Assembly (NCBI GenBank): GCA_030848705.1
Contig: CM061242.1
Location: 63,189,064-63,253,063 of the forward strand
DNA: 64,000 nt
From: Heracleum sosnowskyi
Lineage: Eukaryota; Streptophyta; Magnoliopsida; Apiales; Apiaceae
Direction: 5' to 3'
Shown: positions 48,301-55,765 of the stretch, piece after piece
Position numbering within the stretch: the stretch's first letter is position 1
How the letters are laid out: the number at the start of each line of letters is the position of its first letter
The notes under the pieces: model-generated
Told to the model about the DNA's origin: nothing
The model's input: only the letters and a program-made list of their open reading frames with translations
Databases searched by the model: none
Made by a program: the position numbers and the translations under genes

Positions 48301-49400
48301 TTCCATATCTGAAATGTTTAAGACCTCAAGAGGCAGAATTGGCCCTGAAGGAAGTACACGAAGGAATTTGTGGACAGCACTTGGGGGGCAGAGCTCTTAC
48401 CCATAAAATCACTCGTCTAGGTTTCTATTGGCCAAGCATACTTGCCGATGCTAAAAGCTATGTGAAGAAATGTGAACGGTGCCAGAAACATGCACCAGTG
48501 GTTAGACAACCACCAGAGATGATGACATCCATTAACTCACCCATCCCCTTTGCCATGTGGGGAATGGATATACTTGGGCCTTTTCCTATGGCAAGTGCTC
48601 AGAGAAAGTTCTTGATAGTAGCAATCGACTACTTCACCAAGTGGATTGAGGCTAAGCCATTAGCCAAGATAACCACCAAGCAAGTAATGCATTTCTTCTG
48701 GGAAAATGTGATATGCAGATACAGAATTCCACGAGTCCTGGTTACGGACAATGGGACTCAGTTTAACAATGATGAGTTCAAGAAATATTGTGATGAGAAC
48801 GATATCAAGTTGCGTTTCACTTCTGTTGCCCATCCTCAAGCAAATGGGCAAGCTGAGGTTGCAAATCGAATAATCCTGGATGGACTAAAGAAAAGAGTTG
48901 AACGCTCCAGAAACACTTGGGTAGACGAATTACTCCCCATACTTTGGGCATACCGTACTACTTGTAAAGTCACCACCGGGGCAACTCCATTTCTATTGGC
49001 TTATGGAGCAGAGGCAGTGGTCCCGGTGGAGATTACTCACACCTCCCCAAGAGTTGAGGCTTACGAACCAGAAGAAAATGAAGAAGGCTTGAGGCTAGCT
49101 TTGGATCTAATTGACGAAGTTAGAGATGAAGCAAACGCCAAGATAGTTGAACATCAAAAGAAAGCCTCTTTCTACTACAACCTAAGGGTTAAAGAAAGGT
49201 TCTTTCGTCAAGGAGACTTGGTTCTCAGAAAGATTGAAGCATCCGGAGTTGGACAAAAAGGCAAGTTGGCCCCAAATTGGGAAGGACCATATCGCGTCAA
49301 GAACGTATTTGGTCGAGGCTCATACAAGCTAGAAACCCTTGAAGGGCATGAGGTGCCAAGGACGTGGCATGCCTCCAATTTGAAAGTTTATTATGTTTAA
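45342..49400 (+). CDS. pol: Gypsy-A pol: protease, reverse transcriptase, two RNase H domains, integrase
   Basis: Open from 45342 to a stop at 49398-49400, in phase with the gag part left of LARD-2, so gag and pol were one frame. Protease: LVDNGASVDILF, where the catalytic Asp-Ser/Thr-Gly triad reads Asp-Asn-Gly. Reverse transcriptase: WRMCVDYTDLNDACPKD, MAFGLKNAGATYQRLVNKIF and catalytic YVDDMLVKS. First RNase H: near 47260-47600 (GAVLIKEE, NYSTIEKFALAL, LTDQPLRN). Second RNase H: YFDGASK, NNEAEYEALIAGL, VCGDSRLVVSQVNG and KVDALSKF, a feature of Tat elements. Integrase: HEGICGQHLGG and CERCQKH zinc finger, then Asp in WGMDILGPF, Asp in VTDNGTQFN and Glu in GQAEVANR, then PNWEGPYRV. It has been interrupted from its promoter by LARD-2 and cannot be expressed whole. 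Confidence 0.93.
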   Translation, partial: FLIRRGKLSKFTKDGSQGSQRGNYERKDYDRRDNDQDRNPKPRGPVINMIFGGPTAAGSSRNSRKAYAREVMTVVGEAPKRARTEVSIGFDDSDLEGVKFPHDDPLVIIPVIGNSETKRVLVDNGASVDILFHDAFIKMGYTNSQLIPSNMPIYGFNGVESKVEGTIQLPMTMGQGMNTSTQMLNFIVIKATSTYNAILGRTGLHAFKAVASSYHLKIKFPTRNGIGEERGDQKMAISCYVAALRPDGIGGQVLPIEDMSISDNEDRRGKPDEDLVPIPLVPGEPEKVTYIGALLPEPLKSKLTSFLQENNDVFAWTAADMPGIDPQLISHKLNVDPERKTVKQKKRNFAPERLEAIKQEVNKLLEAGFIEEIQFPEWLANPVMVKKANGKWRMCVDYTDLNDACPKDCFPLPRIDALIDATAGHEMLSFMDGFSGYNQIKMHEDDIAKVSFITDFGVFCFLVMAFGLKNAGATYQRLVNKIFEHLIGKTMEVYVDDMLVKSLDKADHIKHLREAFEVLRHHKMMLNPAKCAFGVGSGKFLGLMVSKRGIEANPDKIKAILDMEPPRTVKDVQKLTGRVAALGRFISKSGEKCLPFFKALKKVKIFEWTTESQEAFEALKKYMAEAPLLAKPKPGETLYLYLAVSNTALGAVLIKEELKVQKPVYYVSKILHGAEINYSTIEKFALALIVASRKLRPYFQAHKIEVLTDQPLRNILHSPQVSGRLIKWAIELGEFYIKYKPRTTIKAQALADFMVECTIDNQEVGEQEVIVEDKKDQEMDFKEYWVLYFDGASKTKSSGAGLVLQSPDGFLIEYALKLDFPTTNNEAEYEALIAGLGLAGALRVKTLKVCGDSRLVVSQVNGEFEARDEVMAKYLKLVKAIMTQFDECYVEHIPREENIKVDALSKFASSEIENYAGSVYFQVLKTPSINGKLVAPIDVGSCWIDPIKSHLETGWLPNDTSEARKLYVRALRYTLIEGILYKKSFIIPYLKCLRPQEAELALKEVHEGICGQHLGGRALTHKITRLGFYWPSILADAKSYVKKCERCQKHAPVVRQPPEMMTSINSPIPFAMWGMDILGPFPMASAQRKFLIVAIDYFTKWIEAKPLAKITTKQVMHFFWENVICRYRIPRVLVTDNGTQFNNDEFKKYCDENDIKLRFTSVAHPQANGQAEVANRIILDGLKKRVERSRNTWVDELLPILWAYRTTCKVTTGATPFLLAYGAEAVVPVEITHTSPRVEAYEPEENEEGLRLALDLIDEVRDEANAKIVEHQKKASFYYNLRVKERFFRQGDLVLRKIEASGVGQKGKLAPNWEGPYRVKNVFGRGSYKLETLEGHEVPRTWHASNLKVYYV

Positions 49401-49702
49401 GGTGTTTCCTAGGAGGACTCACTACTATGAATAAGGTTTGATAAAACCAACCCGAGTTCTTAAACTTGGGTACTATGTAAGGGTTGATCCCATTTTCAAG
49501 TTATGAATAAATTCAGTATTTTCATGTCTTAGAGCTTATATACTATGAGTGTTGACAAACATTCAAGGAGCAAGAAAAACAACACAAGCCATGAATGGCC
49601 ACCAGACATAAATAAAAACTTAAATAAGAGTTAAGTTAAGCCCGTAGGCCAAAAGTACATAAACAAAAGTACAAGCCATGATGGCCAAAAGTGAAACTAC
49701 AC
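49401..49702. other. Gap between convergent pol and antisense gene
   Basis: Three hundred bases separate the pol stop from the stop of the antisense gene. The two genes are tail to tail. I see no frame or clear signal here. Confidence 0.6.
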
Positions 49703-51535
49703 CTAATCTGCCTTGTCCATGTCCTCCTCCTCCTCCTCTTCCTCTCTAGAGTGAAAGGCAGCATCATCAGCTCCGGCAGTCTGACCAGGTGGGGAAGTGT
49801 GATCCAGGTCTAAGATCCTGTCATCCTCCTCCATCTCGTCCTCTCCAGCCAAAGCCATCTCCAAAGGAGTAGGAATGTGAGGGCTTGGAAAATCAGAAAT
49901 AAGGAGAGATCCAGGCATCTTCTCCAGAACAACAGAAAGAGCGTCATCCCATCCCTTAGTATACTGAACTGGGAAGAGGAGCTCGTCATGCTTATCAATC
50001 AAGTCCTCGTACTCCGAGGAGTCAAGGTACTCGTCGATGAAGTCATCCTTGCCTTTCCTCAAAGACACCAGCTCAGCCTGGGAGTCAGCCAACTCCTTTT
50101 CCTTCCTAGCCAGAGTGGCCTTCACTGAAGCCATTTCCTCCTGGGACTTCTCAAACTTGCCTTGGTAGGCCTCAGAAGATGAGCGCCAAGACTTAGCTTG
50201 AAAGAGAGCCCCTTGGTAGTTGGCATTAAGCTGCAAGCAAGTTATAAGTTAAAAACTTAAACTTGAAATACATCAAAAACTACAAAGAAAACAAGGAGAA
50301 AAATGCTTACAACAGCCATAGCTTGGGATCCAGCATGCTCCACCCCTTCAATGGTGGAGTTGGAGACAAAATCCTTGTAGTCACAAGGAGTCAGAGAGTG
50401 ATAAGACCACTCCACAGCATGCTTGGACACTCCCACCACAGTGTCCTTCTTCCTAAGACCCCAATTGGGGCGCCAAACTGCACTCTTGCCCGAGCCAGGG
50501 CCCTCAGCATCCTCAGTAAGGTCCACATGAGGCCTTATGAAAGCTGGAACACTAGAAGCACGGGGGTCCTTCGCTCCCAAACGTGCCCTCTTCATCCTAG
50601 TTGTCTCCCCATCTTCAGGCTCGTTGGTCTTATTGATAAAGACCGCAGCTGCAAAAGATATAAGGAAAGAAACAGTTGGTATAAGTTAATCTTAAATAGA
50701 TAAAGAAAGATATGAGGTGAGAATTACCCTTATCAGAAACATTTGAAAGTCCCAAAGACTTAAGCTGGAACTCGTCCAGAAGCACCCAAGCCAATGTGGC
50801 ATAATCATCCTTTGTGAGCTCAGCATATGCATGGGCCTCTTCATCAATCAGGATGATATTACTAGGGCTACCATCTGAAACCCTACTAAAGGAACTTCGA
50901 AAAAGGGTGCCCCAATCCCCTCCTTCCCAAATCAAATACATAAACTCCTCTTTCCACTTGGGGTTGTTATTTGGAATAGATTTGGGGTGAAATATGGGGG
51001 GAGTGGAAGGACGGTGGTTGATATAAACCCAACCCAAAGTAATGGCTGAGCTATTCTTAAATTGAAATTTTTTTCTAAACAGAGCTACAGACAAAGGAAA
51101 ATTGTTCTTCAAACAAAGGATAATGAAACACATAATGATTCTCCAGGCGTTTGGAGGAAGTTGGCAAGGGTTGATCCCAACATCAGCCAAAAGCCTGGGA
51201 ATAAACTCATGAAAAGGGAACCTGAGTCCCGCGACAATGGCATCCTTGTAAATGCATAAAGCATCAGGACGCCAATGGCAAGAACGGTCCCCTGGGCCGG
51301 CTGGGACTAACCTATAAGGAGACTTAACCCTATACATTTTGTTATAGTCCCTAATTAAATCGATTTCGTGGAATTTGTTACTACAGTCAAAAGAATCTAA
51401 GTGGGACACAGAAGGATATTCATCACTACGTTCTAAAATCATATCTTGAAGTGACATATGAGAAGAACGAATGGTGATACCTCTCTTAGAAGCTTTGTTC
51501 ATTTTCTGGAGGCGTTGAGCAGTTTTGTCAGACAT
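49703..51535 (-). CDS. Three-exon antisense gene of Gypsy-A (Transposase_28-like), intact once spliced
   Basis: Exons on the minus strand: 51535-50728 (808 nt), 50648-50311 (338 nt) and 50230-49703 (528 nt). They join in phase to 557 residues plus stop. The ATG at 51535 is chosen because the second copy starts at the same point (MADRTAQ against MSDKTAQ). Exon 1 holds the conserved globular part: LDSFDCSNKFHE, GLRFPFHEFIPRLLADVGIN, LPPNAWRIIMCF and EFMYLIWEGGDWGTLF. This resembles the Pfam family called putative gypsy type transposon (Transposase_28), judged from memory. Exon 3 encodes a coiled-coil-like segment (about residues 390-440) and ends in a run of acidic residues. The function is unknown. 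Related antisense frames occur in other Tat elements. No stop or frameshift is present, unlike in gag. Confidence 0.8.
50231..50310 (-). other. Intron 2 of the antisense gene (80 nt)
   Basis: Donor GCTGTT|GTAAGC, acceptor CTTGCAG|CTTAATGCC, between codons. The second copy has an 80-nt intron at the same place (54901-54980). Confidence 0.8.
50649..50727 (-). other. Intron 1 of the antisense gene (79 nt)
   Basis: Donor AAGG|GTAATTC, acceptor TTTTGCAG|CTGCGG, with a T-rich tract before the acceptor. The second copy has an intron of the same 79 nt at the same codon position (after the first base of a Gly/Ala codon). Confidence 0.8.
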
Positions 51536-53043
51536 CCTCAAATCTTCAAGAGAAAACCCAGAAAAATCTTCAAAGAATCCCAGAAATCTTCAAGGGATGA
51601 AGGTTGAGCCTAGAAAATCTTCAACGGAAGAAGATTGAACCCAGAAAATCTTCAACGGAAGAAGATTGAACCCAGAAAAACAAGAACACCACCGTAAAAA
51701 GCTTGCCGGGAATCGCCTTACCACGGAATAAAAGAGAGAGAAAACTATGAAGACTAGAGAGAAATTTTCGGAAAGAAAGAAGTATGAAGTGAGAGTAAAA
51801 TGAGAAATCTCACTCTTTTATAGTGAAAATGACTGGAAGCTCAACCGGTTAAGGTATGGCAACCGTCTATAGCCTGTAAGGCCCATAAAATCCATTTATG
51901 GATTACAAAGGCGAAAGCCCAAATAAATTAAGTTTCAGGCAAAATCGAAGCCCAAACTATTAAGGCCCATTAGGGCCCAAGGCTGGAAAAGTTTAAAGCC
52001 CGAATAAAAGATAAATCTTGGAATAAAAACCAAGGCAAAAAATCAAGATCGAAAAGACCTTTGATCGACATCGAAGGCTCCAGATCGAAAGTATATGAGA
52101 AATTGAGGTCGTATCACTCGACCTCACTCCCAAATAAACTCAAAAAATCAATGAATCAAGGTCGAAAAGACCTTAATTCAAGGTCGCACGACCCAAGTCG
52201 AAAATACACGCGAAATCGAGGTCGTGTCCATCGACTTCGCACCAAAAGCAAGTCAAAAAGTTGAAGAAATGAGGTCGAAAAGACCCTAGATCGAAGTCGA
52301 TTGAACGAGATTGAAAATACACTATAAATCGAACTCGTACCCTTCGACCTCACTCCAAAATGTGGTCGAAAGGCAGAAAAATGAGGTCGAAATGGACCCA
52401 AAAACTTAAGTCTATATTGACCTAGAAGAGCGAGGTCGAAGAAACATGAGGATGAGATCGAGCAAACGAGATCGAAAATGTATGGGAAATCGAGGTCGAA
52501 ACATACGACCTCGTACCAAAATAAAACCAGGATAACTAAGAAATCCTGGTCGAAAACACATAGAATTGAAGTCGGCACTTTGAGGTCGAAATTGACCTAT
52601 AAGTCGAGGTCGAAACACACGACCTCACGACCAATCGAGGTCGAAAGTATACTAGGAATGAGGTTGACAATTCGAGGTCGAAAACATTTTGAGTCGAGGT
52701 CGAACAGCTGAGGTCGAAAAAGACCTGAGATTCCTGGTCGACAGCTTCGACCTCACAGCTGTTTGAGCTCGAAATCCAAGTCGAAATAATACTGAAATCC
52801 AGGTCGAATTTGTATTGATTCCTGGTCGAAATTCCAGGTCGAATTTGTACTGATTCCTGGTCGAAATTCCAGGTCGAATTTGTACTAATTCCTGGTCGAA
52901 ATTCCAGGTCGAATTTGTACTGATTCCTGGCCGAATTCCTGGTCGAAAAATGACCTGACTTGAGGTAAAAAATGCCCTAAAAATGGAAAATTTTGAGAAA
53001 AATGCGCTGTAACTTCTACGAAAACCCAAAGGGTATTTTCCCA
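51536..53043. repeat. GTCGAAA-rich spacer between the antisense gene and the 3' LTR of Gypsy-A
   Basis: About 51541-51690 holds short direct repeats (ATCTTCAACGGAAGAAGATT) at the antisense gene leader. From about 52045 to 52960 the motif GAGGTCGAAA and variants recur dozens of times, often facing CGACCTC on the same strand, so many short inverted pairs exist. No protein family is recognisable in the open frames. Repeat-rich 3' regions are typical of Tat elements such as Ogre. Confidence 0.7.
52799..52943. repeat. 35-bp tandem minisatellite, about four units
   Basis: Units start at 52799, 52834, 52869 and 52904 with CCAGGTCGAATTTGTACTGA followed by TTCCTGGTCGAAATT. Each unit carries CCAGGTCGAA and CCTGGTCGAA, so it looks grown from the surrounding GGTCGAA repeats. 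The last unit is partly degraded. Confidence 0.85.
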
Positions 53044-53059
53044 GAAGTTGGGGGGCAAA
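53044..53059 (+). other. Gypsy-A polypurine tract
   Basis: GAAGTTGGGGGGCAAA lies directly before the LTR start TGATATAG. This is the primer for plus-strand synthesis in LTR elements. Confidence 0.8.
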
Positions 53060-53565
53060 TGATATAGTCTGAAAAGTAATTATAGAAATATAATTGACGG
53101 TCCAATGAAAAGGCTTGATATTTAATGCCCAAATCCCTAATTATTCATTAATTTCGTAATTAATGAATAGGGAAACTATACAGCTCATTAAAAGAGCCCA
53201 AATTATGGAAATCTTATCAAAGAAGGATCCGGAATCCCAATTAAAGGCAATTAATGAGTCATAGCCTTTATCAACAAGGAAAAGACTTATCCTGCAAGCA
53301 ATACAATGTTTATCCAATATCAAAAAGGAGACTTATTTGCTAAGACTCCTAAACATACCATAAATACTAGGCTCCAGACGCCTATTTATGGTCCCTGATC
53401 CTACAATCAGAACTACGTCTTTGGCTTGATTCTCAATAACGAATTGAGATAAGTAGGCATCTTGTGAGGACCAATTTAGTCCGGAAACACGAGTGCAGCC
53501 ATAAAAGCTCGAAGCTCATTAAACCTTAGCATTAATTACACAAGCACGCTTTTTAATCCATAACA
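53060..53565 (+). repeat. Gypsy-A 3' LTR (506 bp)
   Basis: Begins TGATATAGTCTG after the polypurine tract and ends CCATAACA. The right 227 bp match the remnant of the 5' LTR. A TATA-like ATAAATA lies near 53361. The DNA to the right belongs to a different, related element. Confidence 0.88.
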
Positions 53566-54480
53566 CGAAGATTTCTGGAAATTCATCTTGAAGATTTGAA
53601 GTTTTCTGGGATTTCTTCTTGAAGTTTTAAAGATTTTTGGAAATTTCTCTTGAAGATTTGAAGTTTTCGATGGCTGATCGTACTGCTCAACGCATTCAAA
53701 AGATGAATCAAGCTTCTAAGAGAGGTACCGTCACTATTCACTCTTCATATATGTCTTTGCAAGATATGATTAGCGAACGTGGCGATGACTACCCTTCTGT
53801 ATCTCACTTAGATTCCTTCGACTGTAGTAATAAATTTCATGAAGTTGACAAAATTAGGGATTATAACAAGATGTATAGAGTTAAATCCCCTCTTAGGCTT
53901 ATCCCAGCTGGCCTAGGAGATCGATCCTGCCATTGACGTCCTGATGCTCTCTGCATTTACAAGGATGCCATTGTTGCAGGACTTAGGTTTCCTTTTCATG
54001 ACTTTATTCCCAAGTTATTAGCAGATGTTAGGATTAATCCTTGCCAACTTCCTCCTAATGCTTGGAGAATTATAATGAGTTTTATAGTTCTTTGTTTAAA
54101 GAACAATTTGCCCCTTTTTGTTTCATTATTTAGAAAAATCTTTCAATTTAAGAATAGTTCTGGAATTTCCACGGGTTGGGTTTACATTAACCACAGGGCT
54201 TCCACACCTCTAATATTCCACCCAAAATCCATTCATGATAATAACCCAAAATGGAAAAATGAGTTTATGTATCTAGTTTGGGAAGGAGGGGATTGGGGTA
54301 CCTTAATCCGTAAGTCGTTTAGTAGAGTCTAAGATGGTAGTCCCAATGAGATAGTCCTGACTGAGGAGGAGGCTCATGCCTATGCTGAGCTAACCAAGGA
54401 CAACTATGCTACCATGGCTTGGGAGCTTCTGGACGAGTTTCTCCTCAAGTCTCTGGGCTTATCGAACGTATCAGACAAGG

Positions 54481-54559
54481 GTAACTCTCATTCCTTAGTT
54501 TCTTTTATCTATATAAGATTTTCTCATACCCATTGTTTCTTTCTCATTTGCTTTTGCAG
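54481..54559 (+). other. Intron 1 of the second antisense-gene copy (79 nt)
   Basis: GTAACTC at the donor and TTTTGCAG at the acceptor, with a T-rich stretch before it. Same length and phase as 50649-50727. Confidence 0.78.
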
Positions 54560-54900
54560 CTGCAGCCTTTATAAATAAAGGCAACGAGCTCGCGGATGGA
54601 GAAACTGCTAGGATGAAAAGTGCTCATTTGGGAGGCAAAGATCCTCGGGGTGCTTTTGATGGCCCAGCATTTCTAAGGCCTCACGAGGATTCTGTGGAGG
54701 AGGTTGAGGCTCCTCCCTCATCCAAGGCCTCTGTTTGGCGCCCCAACTGGGGTATTAGAAAGAAGGACACTGTCGTTGGGGTGTCCAAACATGCTACTGA
54801 GTGGTCCTATCATTCACTTACTCCTTGTGACTACAAGGACTTTGTGACCAACTCTACTATTGAGGGAGTGGAGCATGCAGGTTCTCAGGCCATGGTCGCG

Positions 54901-54980
54901 GTAACCTTTCTTTTCCTTATCTTTTTGTAGTTTACTTAACATGTTGCAAATTTCTTTCTTGACTTGTGTTTTGTTTGCAG
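54901..54980 (+). other. Intron 2 of the second antisense-gene copy (80 nt)
   Basis: GTAACCTTTC at the donor and TTGTTTGCAG at the acceptor. Same length and phase as 50231-50310. Confidence 0.78.
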
Positions 54981-55186
54981 ACTAATGCTAACTTCCAATG
55001 GGCTCTCTTTCAAGCCAAGGCTTGGCGCTCATCTTCTGAGGCCAACCAAGGCAAGTTTGAGAAGTCTCGGGAGGAAGTGGGCTCTCTCAAGGCTACCCTG
55101 GCTAGGAGGGAGAAGGAGTTGGCTGATTCCCAAGCCGAGCTGATTGCGCTTAGGAAGAGCAAGGATGACTTTATCGATGAGTACCT

Positions 55187-55702
55187 TGTTAGATATAATT
55201 GCTGATGTTTGTTTATCAGTGTTTAAGTACCAGGAAACTATCAGAGTTTAGCTGGAGGACTAGTCAAGAGTTTAGCTGGAGGACCAGTTAGAGTTTGTTA
55301 AAGTCTGATGGTCAGAGTTTGCTTAGCAGTCGGTGCAATTCAATGAACATTCTAGAAGCGATATTCTTTGAAGATGGAAAGAAGCAAAGAGATATCGAGA
55401 TGGCTAAGGAAACGGAACAGAAGACAGAAGCAATTCTTAATTGATTCTGATTGTATAGCTAATTTATAGGAATATCAATTAATGATTGTATGTAGCTGTG
55501 TACTATATAAACACAGATAGGTTAACCCTAAAAGGGATGCGAATACGTGAATTATCATTCTTGTAACCTAGCAGCTCTCTGTGATATTTTACATCACTGA
55601 GAGAGAAGTTTTTAATTCCATTCAGTTTATTGTTCATAAACAGTGTTCTAATTGTTATTCTCATACCTATACTTGATTATATATTGTGTATTCGGCCTAA
55701 CA
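55187..55702 (+). repeat. Copia-2 5' LTR (516 bp)
   Basis: Begins TGTTAGATATAATTGC and ends GGCCTAACA, directly before the primer site. A tandem duplication (AGAGTTTAGCTGGAGGAC twice, near 55234 and 55268) lies in the U3 part. The 3' partner is outside the window, so no age can be given. Confidence 0.85.
55504..55511 (+). promoter_or_regulatory. TATA box of Copia-2
   Basis: TATATAAA within ACTATATAAACACAG, about 320 bp into the LTR. The distance to the LTR end leaves a normal R-U5 length. Confidence 0.6.
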
Positions 55703-55703
55703 A

Positions 55704-55717
55704 TTGGTATCAGATCC
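55704..55717 (+). other. Copia-2 primer binding site
   Basis: TTGGTATCAGATCC follows the LTR end by one base. It matches the initiator Met tRNA site with one change (T for G). Confidence 0.85.
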
Positions 55718-55765
55718 AAGGCTGTTTAATATATACAGTTTTTGATCCAAACACAAGTTATAATC

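Larger units (their letters stand above)
5676..53565 (+). mobile_element. Gypsy-A: Tat-lineage Ty3/Gypsy retrotransposon, split by a nested insertion
   Basis: Order on the plus strand: remnant of the 5' LTR (5676-5902), primer site, gag-pol, antisense gene, repeat-rich spacer, polypurine tract and 3' LTR (53060-53565). The frame on the two sides of LARD-2 is continuous. A second RNase H domain after the retroviral-type one, and an antisense gene between pol and the 3' LTR, are known Tat-lineage traits (family knowledge). The two LTR copies differ at about six of 227 comparable bases, making this the oldest insertion measured here. I cannot place it in a named Tat clade. Confidence 0.85.
53566..55186 (-). 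mobile_element. Fragment of a second Tat element in opposite orientation
   Basis: Because the antisense gene here is on the plus strand, the host element is on the minus strand. Only the leader and most of its antisense gene remain. Gypsy-A has cut it on the left, about 100 bp before the gene start, and Copia-2 on the right, inside exon 3. Its pol and LTRs are not in the window, or lie beyond the nested insertions to the right. Confidence 0.7.
53670..55186 (+). pseudogene. Second copy of the antisense gene, with two stops and truncated by Copia-2
   Basis: Exons 53670-54480 (811 nt), 54560-54900 (341 nt) and 54981-55186. Introns are 79 and 80 nt, exactly as in the Gypsy-A copy. Exons 1 and 2 are each three bases longer, so length changes keep the frame. 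Two nonsense codons interrupt exon 1: TGA at about 53934 (Trp in the other copy) and TAA at about 54330 (Ser in the other copy). Exon 3 ends at Copia-2 inside the FIDEYL segment. Over 26 codons at about 53812-53892 I count 11 silent codon changes and two replacements against the other copy. Confidence 0.85.

Noticed and set aside
49703..51535. Host gene interpretation of the antisense gene
   Set aside because: A second copy lies at the matching place in a related element in opposite orientation. That ties the gene to the Tat family rather than to a host locus.
52045..52960. Regular short repeats resembling a CRISPR array
   Set aside because: Unit length and spacing vary, there are no constant spacers, and the context is a plant retrotransposon. 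It is a degenerate minisatellite field.
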